From assembly GCA_018340375.1 (NCBI GenBank), contig JAFFJZ010000053.1:558001-622000 (forward strand): a DNA stretch of 64,000 nt, read 5' to 3'. Below are positions 22,207 to 33,758 of the stretch, one piece after another. The notes under the pieces are model-generated. The model had not been told where the DNA came from. It searched no databases and worked only from the letters and a program-made list of their open reading frames with translations. The position numbers were made by a program, and so were the translations under genes. The stretch comes from Gonatopus flavifemur (lineage: Eukaryota > Arthropoda > Insecta > Hymenoptera > Dryinidae). Position 1 is the stretch's first letter. The number at the start of each line of letters is the position of its first letter.

Positions 22207-22464
22207 CTATTCGTCTTCCTTCAGTTTTTCATCCAAACCCGTAGCCTGAAGATATTGAGAAGACTTTTGGAGCCATCTTTTCCAATTTTCTTTCATGTTT
22301 CCTTGAAAGAATAATTGTGTCGGTAGTCGCATTGACATCTCCATCATGCCGTCCTCGCACTCTTCATATAAGCTGTCTTCCGGCGAACTTTCCAAAGAAC
22401 TTTTCAATATCAGAGGAAATTCTTGATTGTTAGATGTTACATCTAACGGTTGATCCTCTCTCAT
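22207..22464 (-). pseudogene. Gypsy gag relic, N-terminal part
   Basis: This 85-codon minus-strand ORF has the start of a Gypsy-type Gag (PTQLFFQGNMKENWKRWLQK ... QATGLDEK). It stops at a TAG shortly before the mariner B insertion at 22191 and continues as the gag pieces at 14992-15064 and 14535-14717. No LTR was found for it in the window. It is decayed. Confidence 0.65.
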
Positions 22465-22740
22465 TAACGTAGGGGTGTACGATCTTCACCGTCACGATGC
22501 ACACTCTTATCCCTAACAGTACATCCACCGACTTCCACGTCGCATTCCCGTGGGCTCCCCGTGGATAAATGGTGGACGTGGATAGAACGTGGATGAACGG
22601 AGATTCCACGCGGAGGCAACGTGGAGGCAACGTAGAAATGTCCGGTGCTGTACGGGATGTGACATTTATTTTTGCCACTATTCCCACACAATCCAATAAC
22701 TGCACCATGAAATATACTTGTATCACGTAGGTTTTGTGTG
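22465..22740. repeat. CCACGT-rich segment
   Basis: CCACG/CGTGG words recur at short intervals (CGTGGATAAATGG, GTGGACGTGGA, CCACGCGGAGG, ACGTGGAGGCAACG). A related cluster lies at about 34720-34830. The ORFs read across it on the minus strand in two frames are low-complexity artefacts. It is probably part of an unclassified miniature element. Confidence 0.4.
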
Positions 22741-22869
22741 AAAGAAATCAGTTTCAACTAATATCGAGACTTTATTTAGTCAGATGTGTATAAATAGAAA
22801 AGATATACGTTGTAGTATAAACGTGGCAATACGAATAGTATGGTAGCCATCTTACAACTGATTTGAACA

Positions 22870-23260
22870 AGACATGCAGGGTAGCGCAAAAGTCCAGAAT
22901 CTTCCCCATAACTTTTGAACGGGGCATGAAAATTGGATCAAATTTTTTTTAATCAAGGGAGGAATCAAGCGCTATCTCAACGGGGGACTTTGAGTTCCCC
23001 AGCCCTGTAGGGGGTGATGGGGGGAGGGGGGGAAGGGGGTCAAAATCTCAAATGAGACGAGGGGGCTTGTGATAAGTCATTCGATAGGGTTGTATAACCC
23101 GAATCCAGCGTTTTTTTGTTCTTTGAAATCGGATCATTTTTCGCTGAGTTATCGTAATTTTAATACTCTGATGTGGCAAAGCCTGGAAACACCCCCATAA
23201 CTTTTGAATGGGGCATGGTAATCGGATCAAATTTTTTTTGAATCAGAGGTTTTTTTATTA
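22870..23260. repeat. Direct repeat with CCCCATAACTTTTGAA
   Basis: The block CCCCATAACTTTTGAACGGGGCATG ... GGATCAAATTTTTTTT occurs at about 22901-22957 and again, slightly changed, at about 23191-23245. Between them is a G-rich run (GGGGGGAGGGGGGGAAGGGGG-like). There is no gene. The pattern suggests an unclassified repeat with internal duplication. Confidence 0.45.
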
Positions 23261-23505
23261 CAATCTTGGTATTACCCAAAATCAACGGCGTGGACGTGTT
23301 AGAAACCTGATTCCTTGTGCGTGTGTGTGTGAGTAAGTGTGGGTTGGTGGATTGGTTCGGTCGTATCCTGTGTGGGACTATTCTTATCGATACTCACTTA
23401 CGTGAGCGTATTCGGAATCGATTATCCTCAGGTTCATTTCAAAGCTGTGATCGATTATCATCAGTTTCATCTCAGGCTGTTCATTTTCCAAGTCGCTGAT
23501 TCACT
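23261..23505. other. Spacer, no gene seen
   Basis: A GT-rich stretch near 23320 and a duplicated ATCGATTATC word near 23420-23460 are the only visible structure. Confidence 0.3.
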
Positions 23506-23764
23506 CAGATCTCATTAGATCTAAATTTTGGCAAAAATCTCTATAAATCTGTTCATATCTACCGACATCTGAACATCTCAATTCAGGCGACAATCTTTGG
23601 AGTTTTCTGATACCCATTCACTCCTAAAGATTCCAATTTCGCGAAAAAACCAAAGAAATATGGGAAAATTCGAAAAGATTTCTGGAGATCTCTGTGAATC
23701 TCCGTAGATCTTTTTTTGCCAAAATTCAGATCTGAAGAGATCTACATATATCTCAATTAGGGTG
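23506..23764. repeat. Foldback segment saturated with AGATCT
   Basis: AGATCTAAATTTTGGCAAAA at the left is mirrored at the right by TTTTTGCCAAAATTCAGATCT, and AGATCT or AGATTT words recur throughout. It can fold along most of its 255 bases. It is non-coding and fits the class of word-saturated miniature elements seen elsewhere in the window. Confidence 0.55.
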
Positions 23765-24340
23765 GTCCTTAAATGGGGTGTTGTCGAATTTCTTTGCTCC
23801 CAGGGGCTCAAACGCTTCCAAATTGATGAAAAAAAATCCCCTAAAAATTTGAGCTCCTAATATTAACCCTAAGATAGGCCGCATTGCAACCTCAATTTCT
23901 TATGGAAATAACATGGGAACAATTTTCTTCGGTCTTTAGGATTTTATAACTCAGGAACAAGTGAATCTCTGATAATGAGTGATACATATTTTCATAGAGA
24001 ATTTGACGCTCTACAAAATGGTTTTTTATGATTTTTCGTTATGTGTATTGGTTTAGAAGTTATTCGAGCTCAGAGTTTGATGTTTATTCGATTGTCAATA
24101 TTATCGAGTATATTTATAGAATGAACACTTGTATTAAAAAATATATTAAATTTCTATTTACAATTTTTTCATTCATAGTTGGTATATGTAAATACAATGT
24201 TTTCCCATAAGTTTTCATCCATACGTGTGTTTTATTAGTTGAAAAAACTGAGAAGTTCCTTAGTTTTTGAGATTATAACATGGAAGTACTGATGAAATGT
24301 AATATTATTTGAATTCTTGACCTTAATCAATGTTCATGTT
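23765..24340. other. Unclassified AT-rich stretch
   Basis: No gene or clear repeat structure is seen. It lies at the 3' side of the hAT-like relic and may hold the 3' untranslated part of that element. Confidence 0.3.
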
Positions 24341-25033
24341 CTAAACGATTGAAGTTTTTCGAGCATCAGCATAATATTGCTTATATTCTGATAAAAATTG
24401 AACAATGAATTGTTGCTGCTCCGGATTCTTACTTAGTGTATTATGATAATCTTCAATGAGTTTGACTGCACGCTCGGCTATGTCATCAACTACTTTTGAA
24501 TTTCTTACCAGTACCAAACCCTTTTGAAAATCTTCATTCCTACACCATTCAGATGGACTTAGGCCCAAGAAATCTATATTCATTTCAAATCGTTTGAAAA
24601 ACTGGAGTGACTTTGACGATATCAATGAAGCAATGTTCCAGTTATATAAGTCTCTCATATCTTTAATTTCGAAACGTTTCATTCCTTCTGAACCTTTGTC
24701 AATACTTCTCAACATAATCACCATCTGCTTCTTGATACTCAGCGATACTCGTTCATCAAAGAACGCCATAGCTGCAGTTTCTGGGTTTGAATACCACAAG
24801 TGCTTGCTCAATTTTCTCAATGCCACTTGTGATACTTTAGCATCCGTCAATTCATAATCAATGAGTTCTTTCAAAAATGATAAATCATTGTTTGGAGCTG
24901 CAGATGCCAGAGGACAAGTAGACCACGCTTTAATATACACTGTAGCAATGAGAATGCAAATTTCAGAAATTAATTTTTCCAATTTTGCCGTCATTTGGAA
25001 TCGTTCTTTGAATAAAAATATTTTTAATGTATA

Positions 25034-27353
25034 CAGGGTGTCCCATTTCAATTTTTATATCGGAATAACTCAGAAACGAGGAGTTTTGGAGGAAAATGTT
25101 TCCAACAAAAGTTGTGATATTCCGAGGGGGACATCTGATGGTGACCTTGACTTTGGCCTCGGATCTCAACTCCAAGGTCATTCAGAGGTCAACTTTTGTT
25201 TCTTGAATGGAATCCCCTATTTTTGACTGCAGATTCAGATTTGACGTTGGAAAACAAGAAACTTTCGTCTGAATCATTTTTCCGAATTCCGCACATATGG
25301 CGCTATAATCGATAAAAAATTAGTTTTATGAAACACTCGTATTGCTTTCTGTGTAAAACGACATTTAACTCTCCAGTGTTTTTTTTCAGCTTCTGAGGAT
25401 TACCGTCGCCATTGGAGTTACCCAATGTGCACCACGAGGAGGTTGAACGATCGGATCTTGCACATCTTTGTGACTCTGAAAATGTGATGAAACCCCATAA
25501 GTGAAAATCCGAAGTGGTAAGATCCGCAGACCTAGCTGGGATTTTCCATCGACCAATATTGACAATTATGTCTGTTCGTAGTACCGTTACTGTGAATTGT
25601 TGCCAAACACAAGTACGAAACAATACTTGTGTTTATCATGAACAAGAAAGTTCATATTAGAGCATTGTTCACAAACATAAGTGAAACGGAATGTTGAATA
25701 TCCTTCATTCATTCACAAATTCTTTTCGATATACGATTCAAACTTGAAGAAGATCTTGGATCAGTGTTGTGAAGGTCCCAATACCATGGATTATCCTTGG
25801 GGTGAAATACTTCATATTCTCCTGATACTAGGAGAATGTCGACGTAATTACGCTGCAGCATCAAAATTATATGGGGAGAGGTATCCAAATAGACGCCAGC
25901 CTTCACTTCAGGCGACACGCTCAATAGAAAGACGAGTTGGAAGAATGAATATTCCACGAGTCAGGAGGCGTTCTGATGGAAATTGTATGGATGCACGCTC
26001 AGTAGCCGTTTAAGAAATGGTGCACCTGAATCCTCACGTTAGTACCTGAGAAATCCAGCACCAATTAGGTATCCCAAGATCAACGGCACACCGCATACTA
26101 AGATCTGGTAAGTATCATCCTTACCACATTACATTGGTGCAAGCATTAAGTGAAGATGATCTTGGACGTAGGGTTGAATTCGGTCAATGGGCCTCGGAGC
26201 AACCGCCTGATTTTTTCAATTACGTGATGTTTAGTGATGAGGCAACATTTCGCAGTAACGGTGTTATGAACAGACATAATTGTCATTATTGGTCAATTGA
26301 AAATCCCAGATGGCATCGACAAGTTGACAATCAACATCGCTGGACTCTGAATGTGTGGTGTGGGATTTTGAATGGTCAGATCATTGGTCCTTATTCCTTT
26401 CAACATACTGTTAGGGAGGAAAATGATCTGCAATTGATTCGGGACAAATTACCAAGGATGTTGGAAGATGTTGATCTCTACACACGGAACAGGATGTGGC
26501 TTCAACATGATGGGGCACGACCTCATAACGCTGCAATTGTCAGAAATTTCCTAAACACATCTTACCGACACAGATGGATTGGTCGCGGTGGATACATTGC
26601 CTGGCCGGCTAGGTCTCCGGATCTCACCCCTCTGGATTTTTACTCATGGGGTTTCATCGAAGATGTAGTTTATGAAAGACCACCAACGACCAGAGATGAC
26701 ATGAAACGCCGAATACGAACTGTCTGCCGAACAATTCCACGTCGTGTGCTTTTGTCGTTAGAACCACATTTTCAGAGACGAATTAGCTTATGCCAACAGG
26801 TCGACGGTGCAAATATCGAACATTTGATACGGTGAATTTTCATACATATTGCAGAGCATTCGTCGTGGAAAATTACACACCTCTACAGTCCAGACAATCG
26901 GCCCTTTTCAGGGCCTGAAAGATGTGCAAAATCCGATCGCTCAACCTCCTCGTGGCGCACATTGGGTAACTCTAATGGCGACGGTAATCCTCAGAAGCTG
27001 AAAAAAAACACCGGGAAGTTAAATGTCGTTTTACACAGGAAGCAATACGAGCGTTTCATGAAACTCATTTTTTATCGATTAGAGCGCCATCTGTGCGGAA
27101 TTCGGAAAAATGATTCAGACGAAAGTTTCTTGTTTTCCAACGTCAAATCTGAATCTGCAGTCAAAAATAGAGGATTCCATTCAAGAAACAAAAGTTGACC
27201 TCTGAATGACCTTGGAGTTGAGATCCGAAGCCAAAGTCAAGGTCACCATCAGATGTCCCCCTCGGAATATCACAACTTTTGGTGGAAACATTTTCCTCCA
27301 AAACCCCTTGTTTTTGAGTTATTCCGATATAAAAATTAAAATGGGACATCCTG
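25034..27353 (+). mobile_element. DD41D Tc1-like transposon, 440-base inverted repeats
   Basis: CAGGGTGTCCCATTTCAATT at 25034 and the inverse ending GGGACATCCTG at 27353 are flanked by TA. The inverted repeats run about 440 bases inward on each side (to about 25475 and from about 26916), which is long for this superfamily. The total length is 2320 bases. It is inserted in the hAT-like relic, whose protein sequence is recognisable on both sides. Confidence 0.88.
25786..26835 (+). pseudogene. DD41D transposase with two in-frame stops
   Basis: A single frame of 350 codons runs from ATG at 25786 to the stop at 26833-26835. It is interrupted only by TAA (26011-26013) and TGA (about 26047-26049), both in the DNA-binding half. 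The catalytic motifs FSDEAT, QHDGARPH and WPARSPDLTPLDF are intact, with 41 residues between the last two Asp. No frameshift is seen. It is similar to the copies at 10398 and 43761 but clearly a different family. Confidence 0.87.
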
Positions 27354-29369
27354 TATATAGCCTTTGACATCCACCTTGCGTGGTGAAATGCACCCGGTTT
27401 TCTCAATTTGACTTTACTGCGAGGGACTTTTGGAGGAGGATCTGAACAAGTTCTAGAAACTCCTTGTAATCTTCTCTCGGTTGTTTAGAATCAAGTTGTT
27501 TTTGTATAAATTGATTGATATCTTCAATGTGGTTATGTCATTTGTTTTTCACATGAGAGTCTGCAATACCACTAGAATATTGACTTGTATCGATTTTTGT
27601 CCGATTATCCCGAAATTTTCTAAAGATTGATACATCAGGACCGGAAGTTCCAGATATTTTGTATCCAAAAACATCCCTTAGAACAAGTTCAAAGATGTGA
27701 TGCCCACAAGGCAAATAAAGTACATTCTCTCCAAGTAATCGTTCAAGTATGACGGCAGCTGCTTTATTCGACCCCAGGTTTGCAGCAGTTGTATCACAGC
27801 AAAGAGCTTTAACACAGTTAGAAATACCCCAATCGATAATATCGTCAAACATTGCATCAGCTTGAGACTGTCCTGTGCCGTCATCTAGTAATGGAATCGC
27901 TAATATTTCTTCGATTTTTCCACAACTTAATACCACTGGTAATCGTTCTTTAGCTCCTCCCGTTGGAGCTTTTAGAATTTTTCCATCCCAATGGAGAACA
28001 CTGGCATTCAAGTTTTCGTTTTTGAAAAGTTCTTTGACTTGTTTTACTTTTTCTCCGCGTATTTTCTCTCTGATCCTACGAATTGATGATCTATCTACTA
28101 TGAATGGGTTCATGTCGATATTTAATGATGAACATGAAGCTGCAGTCAAACGTACAGCATTGCGGTCACTCAATTCACAATGATCGGAGACTGCTACTAA
28201 TTTATCATCTATAATATTCAGATTTCCACGTGATCGTGTTGATTCTTGGTGTGGATTAATTCCTAGTTCATCGGAGAAATTCGAAACTGATAACATTGTA
28301 TTTTGACTGCATTTATTCACTTTATCGACTTCACTGCTTGATGTGAATTCCACGAAATCATCTATTCAATAAACGTAAAAGACATAAAAATTGAAATTTA
28401 TCATTGAAATCAACACGCAATCATATATCTAATCAATAGACTAATAGATTCAACTTTATAAAGTATCTTGAAATCAATTTCGCCAATTTGAGCTTTTTCT
28501 CTCTCTGATTTGTCTTTACGTAGCTGTAGTAATTCATCCTTGATGCTCTGTACTTCTTCATTATCTTCAGACTCAATGTTAGCTATGTAGCCCACTATAC
28601 CATCTCTCCTTTGTTGAATGAGGAAATTTTTTGTATTTTCATTCACCATTAGTGCAGCATTTGCATGGGCAATGTCGGATAAGTTCAACAATGAAGATTT
28701 GAATTCATCCTCTTTAATTTTATTTGGTTCTCCGTTAGCACTTTTTTGAAGAAGCTGATATTGTTCATATAATTTTAGCAACTGATTTGTCCAATGATCT
28801 TTTCTTTTAGTTGGAATCTGAGCTTTTTGCCAAAACACTCTAACTTCATCGATGCAGATTTCAGCGCTTTCACGTAGTCTTGATTTCAGGATACGTATAT
28901 GATAAAAGAAAACTTTCAGCACTTGTGATTTTGACGGTAATTTATTACCGATAATTTGAGTATCAACATCTCCAATTAGATAAATATTTTGACGTAAAAG
29001 TAATCTTGATGTCATAATAAATAAAGATGTGATTAGACAACTCGCATGGTTTGTTTACTTTGAATGTTAGGTTACGTGATTTATGAGTGTTTTGAACGGT
29101 CAGAATGTACAAGTACACAAATACCATAATAGATGGCGTTAGTGATTTAATTCAAAATGCTGCGAACATTAAAAACGATTTTCATCACCAAAAGCTTTAA
29201 TGAATTCAGAAAACTTATAGTTTATAAAAACCAAATATGAATCTCGTGAATAACAAAAGGTGATTATCTAATATATCTTATGGAAAGAGTAAAAAATAAT
29301 TCGAAGCTGCATTCAAACACATACAGTTACATCAATTGGATTCAAATAACGAAACCATTAATGAAAATT

Positions 29370-30499
29370 TCATATATTTTCTAATACAAGTGTCCATTCT
29401 ATAAATATACTCGATAATTTTACCGGATTTTCTAAATTTAAATAACCGGCAATTTGTTTTAGCATACTTGAAAACTTATGAATGCCAATAACTTGTATAG
29501 TGCATTCTCCTTTCGCATAATTCAGGGAAAAACGATATGTTTTTGTATGTTGTGAACGCAGCACTTGATACTTCTCAACTATTTTCGTAAAATCTTCACT
29601 AATGACGAAACTTCTAGGTGTTGTAGTTTTGGCAGTTGGAAGATCTACGAGCAACATATTCCCTTCCTTTCTCACATCTTTTATTTTTATGTTGACTAAT
29701 TCGTGTGTACGACATGCTCCACATATTCCAAACCCTCGTAAAAATTCCATCAGAAACAAATAGGACTTCTATCTGCATCTAATGGAATCAGTATGTGGTT
29801 CTTTCCAAACGGATATAATTCCATCAGATGTGGATAGGAGTTCTGTCTGTTTCTGATGGAATTTTGACTAGGGAACAAATAATATATATATCTTGGTTAT
29901 ATTCTTTCAATGATAAAGATAAATTGATCGATAAATTATAATGTTCTTGTTCATTTAAAATGAAAAATACTTGATGTTGTATATATTTTGTTTTTATACG
30001 TATTTATTTCTTAGGAGTTTATAATATTGATATTCACCTCCGTTGAAAGATATTCAAAATCTGGAGCATCAGATAAAACTTCTTGTATCAGTTCCGTGGA
30101 CAGCACGTTTGATTTTTTGGGTTTGTATCCAGCAGATTCTTTTTTGAAAAATGCTATGAGACGATGATATTCCCCGATGTTGATCTTTTCATTCACATTC
30201 AATGTAGTATTCAACATAGAGTACATTGACCAAAGTGTTGTCGGCTTGTATTTTTTACTTAATTCACTGAAAGATATCATCAACATAGACTCCGAAAACG
30301 ATGTCGTTTTGTACTGTTTTCGCCAATCACTAAATGCTTCATGTGTACTTTGATATAAACGTTCCGATTTCGTTGGTGACAAATTCTTTACAGCTGCTTC
30401 GTGTAGACTGGGTGGAGTACAGTTGAAATTTTCATCACTGCTATGTCGCTGTATTTCATGAAATTCTTCACTGCCATGTCGCTGTAGTTCTTCAATCAT
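29370..30499 (-). pseudogene. Crypton-like tyrosine recombinase relic
   Basis: Two minus-strand pieces belong together. 30499-30011 (162 codons) is a SAM-like core-binding region (LSPTKSERLYQSTHEAFSDW, ELSKKYKPTTLWSMYSML, YKPKKSNVLS). 29759-29370 (129 codons) holds the start of the catalytic domain, with the first active-site arginine in GACRTHELVNIKIKDV and a Lys-containing strand (LPTAKTTTPRSF). The usual HxxR and nucleophile Tyr region should follow but the sequence changes after LENPV, so the C-terminus is missing. A small hairpin repeat (29766-29841) sits between the two pieces. These enzymes cut and join DNA through a Tyr-phosphate link. The host-derived KIAA1958-type genes are relatives, so a domesticated origin is also possible. 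Confidence 0.6.
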
Positions 30500-30559
30500 A
30501 TTTATTGAATTTAAAATTCTTATCCTGACGTCACTTACAATTCCTGGTACATAAGCGTC

Positions 30560-31110
30560 GTAAAAGTGAGCTCAGATTTGGATTTAGATTATGTATGGCT
30601 TGGGCTTTTTCGGCCTATGCGCTAATTTTTAGTCGGTTAGATTCACAGAGATTTTTTGGAAGCAGCACCTCCATCCTCAACTTACGCGGCAGGGGTAAGA
30701 TTCCCCAATTTATCAACCGTCGTTCCCCTATTACGGTGGTTGCCGCTTTCGAGATGAACTTTGGTTGACGCACCAACCACCATTTCCCCTTCCACGGCTT
30801 GCCGTTGGGGAGAAAGGCAGATTGATTAGTCAGGAATCCGAACCCACAAGCCTGCCGGACATCCATGTCTGGAAGTTAGTGCGTTAGTTAGCCGGTTAAA
30901 AGTGAGGTTACGGATTCGAAGTAAATTACTTCGTCGCGTGAGAGATGGATAGGAATTGTATTGCGCTGGTCTTACTAACCGACTGAGAAATATCAGTATA
31001 CGATTCAATCAACGTTCTCTATTGCGTCGATAAAAAAAAACATAAATCGAGAAACAGGCGAGCATGAGCGACTTTTGCCTCCTAGGACATCGATAGGATA
31101 TTAGAAAAGA
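30560..31110. other. G+C-richer unclassified segment
   Basis: This stretch is markedly richer in G+C than its neighbours, with an inverted word pair GGTGGTTG and CAACCACC near 30737 and 30772. Short minus-strand ORFs cover it, but none resembles a known protein. A SINE or the end of a non-LTR element is possible; I cannot support either. Confidence 0.25.
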
Positions 31111-31299
31111 GTGGAAGAAAACTGTGTGAGTGCTTTTCCACTTATTCCCGCACCAATGAGCTCAGGAACAGTTACGAATAGTATGCACATAATTACTTCG
31201 AATTACTTGGGGGTATTTTGGGTTTTGGTATACTTCGGTCTACTTGCGAAGAATCGGAAAGAAAACTTTGATAAATGTTTCCGCATCTTGCGAAGTAGC

Positions 31300-31615
31300 A
31301 CCAGAATATACTATGAACGTTCTTCGAAAATTCGAAATATGTTCTATGCATATTCCAATGAGACCGTTTCATAGGTGATATACATATTCATCGAACGTAT
31401 GTAATCGAATATACGATGGGACGTCAATCGAACGTCGATTGAATGAACATCGTATATTTCGGATGTACTATGTACGCTTTAAGTATATTCAAAGCAGTCT
31501 CATTCGAATATTCTATGAACGTTCATTATATATTCTCCGTATCTCATTCGTACATTCTACGAACGTTCCTATTTCGTATATACTTGGAACTTCTGTTGCC
31601 GCTTGGGTTGTCACT
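31300..31615. mobile_element. CCCA-ended element with GAACGTTC/CATTCGAATATTC words
   Basis: The segment is dense in ATTCGAATATTC, GAACGTTC and CGTATAT words, and its right end is the complement of CCCAAGCGGCAACAGAAGTT. Inverted relatives occur at 48413-48640 and from 48640. The plus-strand ORF over it (from 31443) has a homologous-looking translation at 48573, which reflects the repeat and not a gene. Confidence 0.5.
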
Positions 31616-31693
31616 TGATCGATTCCCGCCCCAGACAGCACAAATGATCATTTTGAATTTACAAAAACTTCTGAAAGAACTTCTTGAACAGTC

Positions 31694-31880
31694 CCCGTTA
31701 TGACAGTAAAAATGAATTCAATATGAACTCAATGAATTCAAAATGCATACATGTTGAATGCTTGAATAGTTCCTCATGAATTCGTGATATGAATTCTTTC
31801 TGAAGATTGAGTTATTCATCAAGAGTTCATTCTGAATTCAAACTATTCGTAATGAATTCATGTTTACTGTCATAACGGGA
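31694..31880. mobile_element. Miniature element saturated with TGAATTCA
   Basis: The ends CCCGTTATGACAGTAAAAAT and the inverse (TTTACTGTCATAACGGG) bound about 187 bases. GAATTCA or TGAATTC words appear about ten times between them. It is non-coding. Confidence 0.65.
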
Positions 31881-32314
31881 GCTCTTTGTGGGGACCTCGT
31901 GCTGTATGGGGCGAGTTTATGTTAAAATCTAAACAAAATACTTCCGTGAATTTCAGCTCTATTTCCGCACCAATGAGTTTAGGAATAATTACGAATGGTA
32001 TACACATAATGACTTCAAATTACTTGGGGGTATTTTGGGTTTAGGTGTACTTCGGTTTACTTGCGGAAAATCGAAAACAAAACTTTGATAAATGTTTACG
32101 CATCTTGCGAATGTTGATCAGATCACACGACGCGTAATCATTTATGAAAATTTTAGTTCCCATTTTTTATAAGTAAACCTGAACAGATTATAACCCAAGA
32201 TATGTACCTAAGTAATTGGAAATCATTTATGCGAACATAAAAGTCAATTGCTCTAAAGCATGTTCCTTCGGAAGTAGATCGAAGATGAATGGAAACACTT
32301 TTCTCAACACGTCC

Positions 32315-33584
32315 TTCAATGAGTCCCGAGACTACGAATACAACATTTTTTTTCAAAAATCATTTTTATTCATCAATAATCTCCTTTTGGAGTGATACAA
32401 TCTTTCCAACGCCTCTCTAACATTTCTATATCATGTTAATAGAAGGATTTATCCTTTGCTTCAAAATAGGCTTCAGTTTCGGCAATGACCTCCTCATTCG
32501 AGCCAAATTTTTTTCCCTGGAGCATTTTTTTGGGATCAGCAAAGAGCCAGTAGTCACTGGGGGCTAAATCTGGCGGATACGGGGGGTGGAGAAGCGAATC
32601 AAAGCCCAACTCGTTGAATTTCGCCATTGTTTTCATGGACTTGTCGCATGGTGCATTGTCTTGGTGGAAAAGGATTTTTTTCTTCTCCTACTGCGGTCGT
32701 TTTGCTGCGATTTCCTCCTTCAAACGTACCAACAAGCCAATATAATAATCACTATTGATCGATTTACCTTTTTCCAGGTAGTCAATGAAAATCACGCCAT
32801 GTGTATCCCAAAGAACAGACGCCATGACTTTGCCAGCAGACTGCTCCGTTTTTGGACGCTTTGAGCGGCTTTCGCCAGCCATACGCCACTCAGATGATTG
32901 CCGATTCGACTCCGGAGTGAAATGATGTATCCATGTGTCATCCATGTTCACGTATAAATGCAGGAAATCCTTTTTATTGCGAGTAAATAGCGATAAACAG
33001 CTCTCTGAATTGTCGACTCGTTGCTGTTTTTGTTCCACTGAAAGCAATTGCGGCACTCACTTGGAAAAAACCTTTTTCATGCTCAATTTTTCATGAAGGA
33101 TTGTAAATACGCTTCCAGATGATATCTGTGTCATTTCTGCAATCTCACTGACCTTCACTTTGCGATTTTTCATTACGATTTCTAACACTTCACTCACATT
33201 TTCCGGTGTAACGGCTTCCAATGGCCTACCCGAACGTTCCGCATCGTTTGTGTCCGTACGACCACGTTTAAACTCAGCATACCAACGACAAATCGTTGGT
33301 TTGGATGGAGAGGAGTCTGGGTAACGTGTTTCAAGCCATTGCTGTGCTTCTACGGTGTTTTTACCCATTGAAGAACAATGTTTTATCAACACGCGAAACT
33401 CACTTTTTCCCATTTTTCAAACAAATTACAAAGTGCCTTCACTCTAACCTCGATAACTCTGCTGTTTGTGGTCCGATCGACGTGGAATTTTTACACGTTT
33501 CATGTGAAGGTTCGCACTCTAGGTAAACGTGGCCAGTTTGATACTACTAGCACCATCTCTGGGTTAGTCTCGGGACTTATTGAA
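32315..33584 (-). mobile_element. Mariner C
   Basis: The ends share GTCTCGGGACTYATTGAA in inverted orientation at about 32315-32333 and 33566-33584. The transposase gene lies between on the minus strand. The size fits a mariner. Flanking TA dinucleotides were not clear. Confidence 0.75.
32373..33413 (-). pseudogene. Mariner C transposase with three in-frame stops
   Basis: One continuous frame from ATG at 33413 to TGA at 32373 has mariner length (about 346 codons). It is interrupted by TGA (33057-33059), TAG (32688-32690) and TAA (32436-32438). The helix-turn-helix half, the catalytic motifs (NMDDTW, FHQDNAP, YPPDLAPSDYWLF; 34 residues between the last two Asp) and the C-terminus are all present. 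No frameshift is seen. Confidence 0.85.
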
Positions 33585-33608
33585 CGATTTGTTAAGTCTA
33601 CGTGGGAA

Positions 33609-33758
33609 CAGTGATGCCGGGAATTCCAACTTTCACCAACTTTTGCCCCCTCAATCTAGACATTTTGCCTCTGCACAATCAAGTTTCTTTGTCGGCGGCT
33701 TCATTGTGTGCGTGGAATTCCTATACAGATGGTGCTGGATGGAGGGGGCAAAACTTGG
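33609..33758. mobile_element. Truncated hAT-type miniature element
   Basis: It begins CAGTGATGCCGGGAATTCC. A block GCCCCCTC is answered by the inverse GAGGGGGC about 100 bases later, but the outer right end is missing. The terminal consensus matches the intact element at 7844. Confidence 0.55.

Larger units (their letters stand above)
24341..29015 (-). pseudogene. hAT-like transposase relic, copy 1
   Basis: On the minus strand the gene starts at 29015 with a 201-codon segment (KLPSKSQVLKVFFYHIR ... HANAALMVNENTKNFL). It continues at 28353-27538 with an RNase H-like core (LHWDGKIL, ALCCDTTAANLG, CGHHIFELVLRDVF). The CGHH..ELVL motif recalls the C..H..N(L)V element of hAT transposases. A TGA at 27538 interrupts the frame, which continues (HNHIEDINQFIQKQL) to about 27440, shifts, and reaches GAFHHARWMSKAIY at 27356. 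There a DD41D transposon is inserted. The C-terminal part resumes at about 25031 and ends at 24341. The gap 28354-28409 may be an intron, though no clear donor is seen. Members occur in many arthropod genomes; another copy is at 46167-47339. It is inactive. Confidence 0.7.
31131..32115. repeat. Direct repeat pair, about 165 bases
   Basis: The block CCGCACCAATGAG ... TTACTTGGGGGTATTTTGGGTTT ... AACTTTGATAAATGTTT occurs at about 31145-31295 and again at about 31965-32110 in the same orientation. Between them lie two other insertions (31300-31615 and 31694-31880). The two copies could be flanking duplicates of one older repeat. Confidence 0.6.

Noticed and set aside
31443..31703. ORF with a similar translation at 48292-48573
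   Set aside because: The similarity is due to copies of one non-coding repeat family; the words are palindromic and no domain is present.
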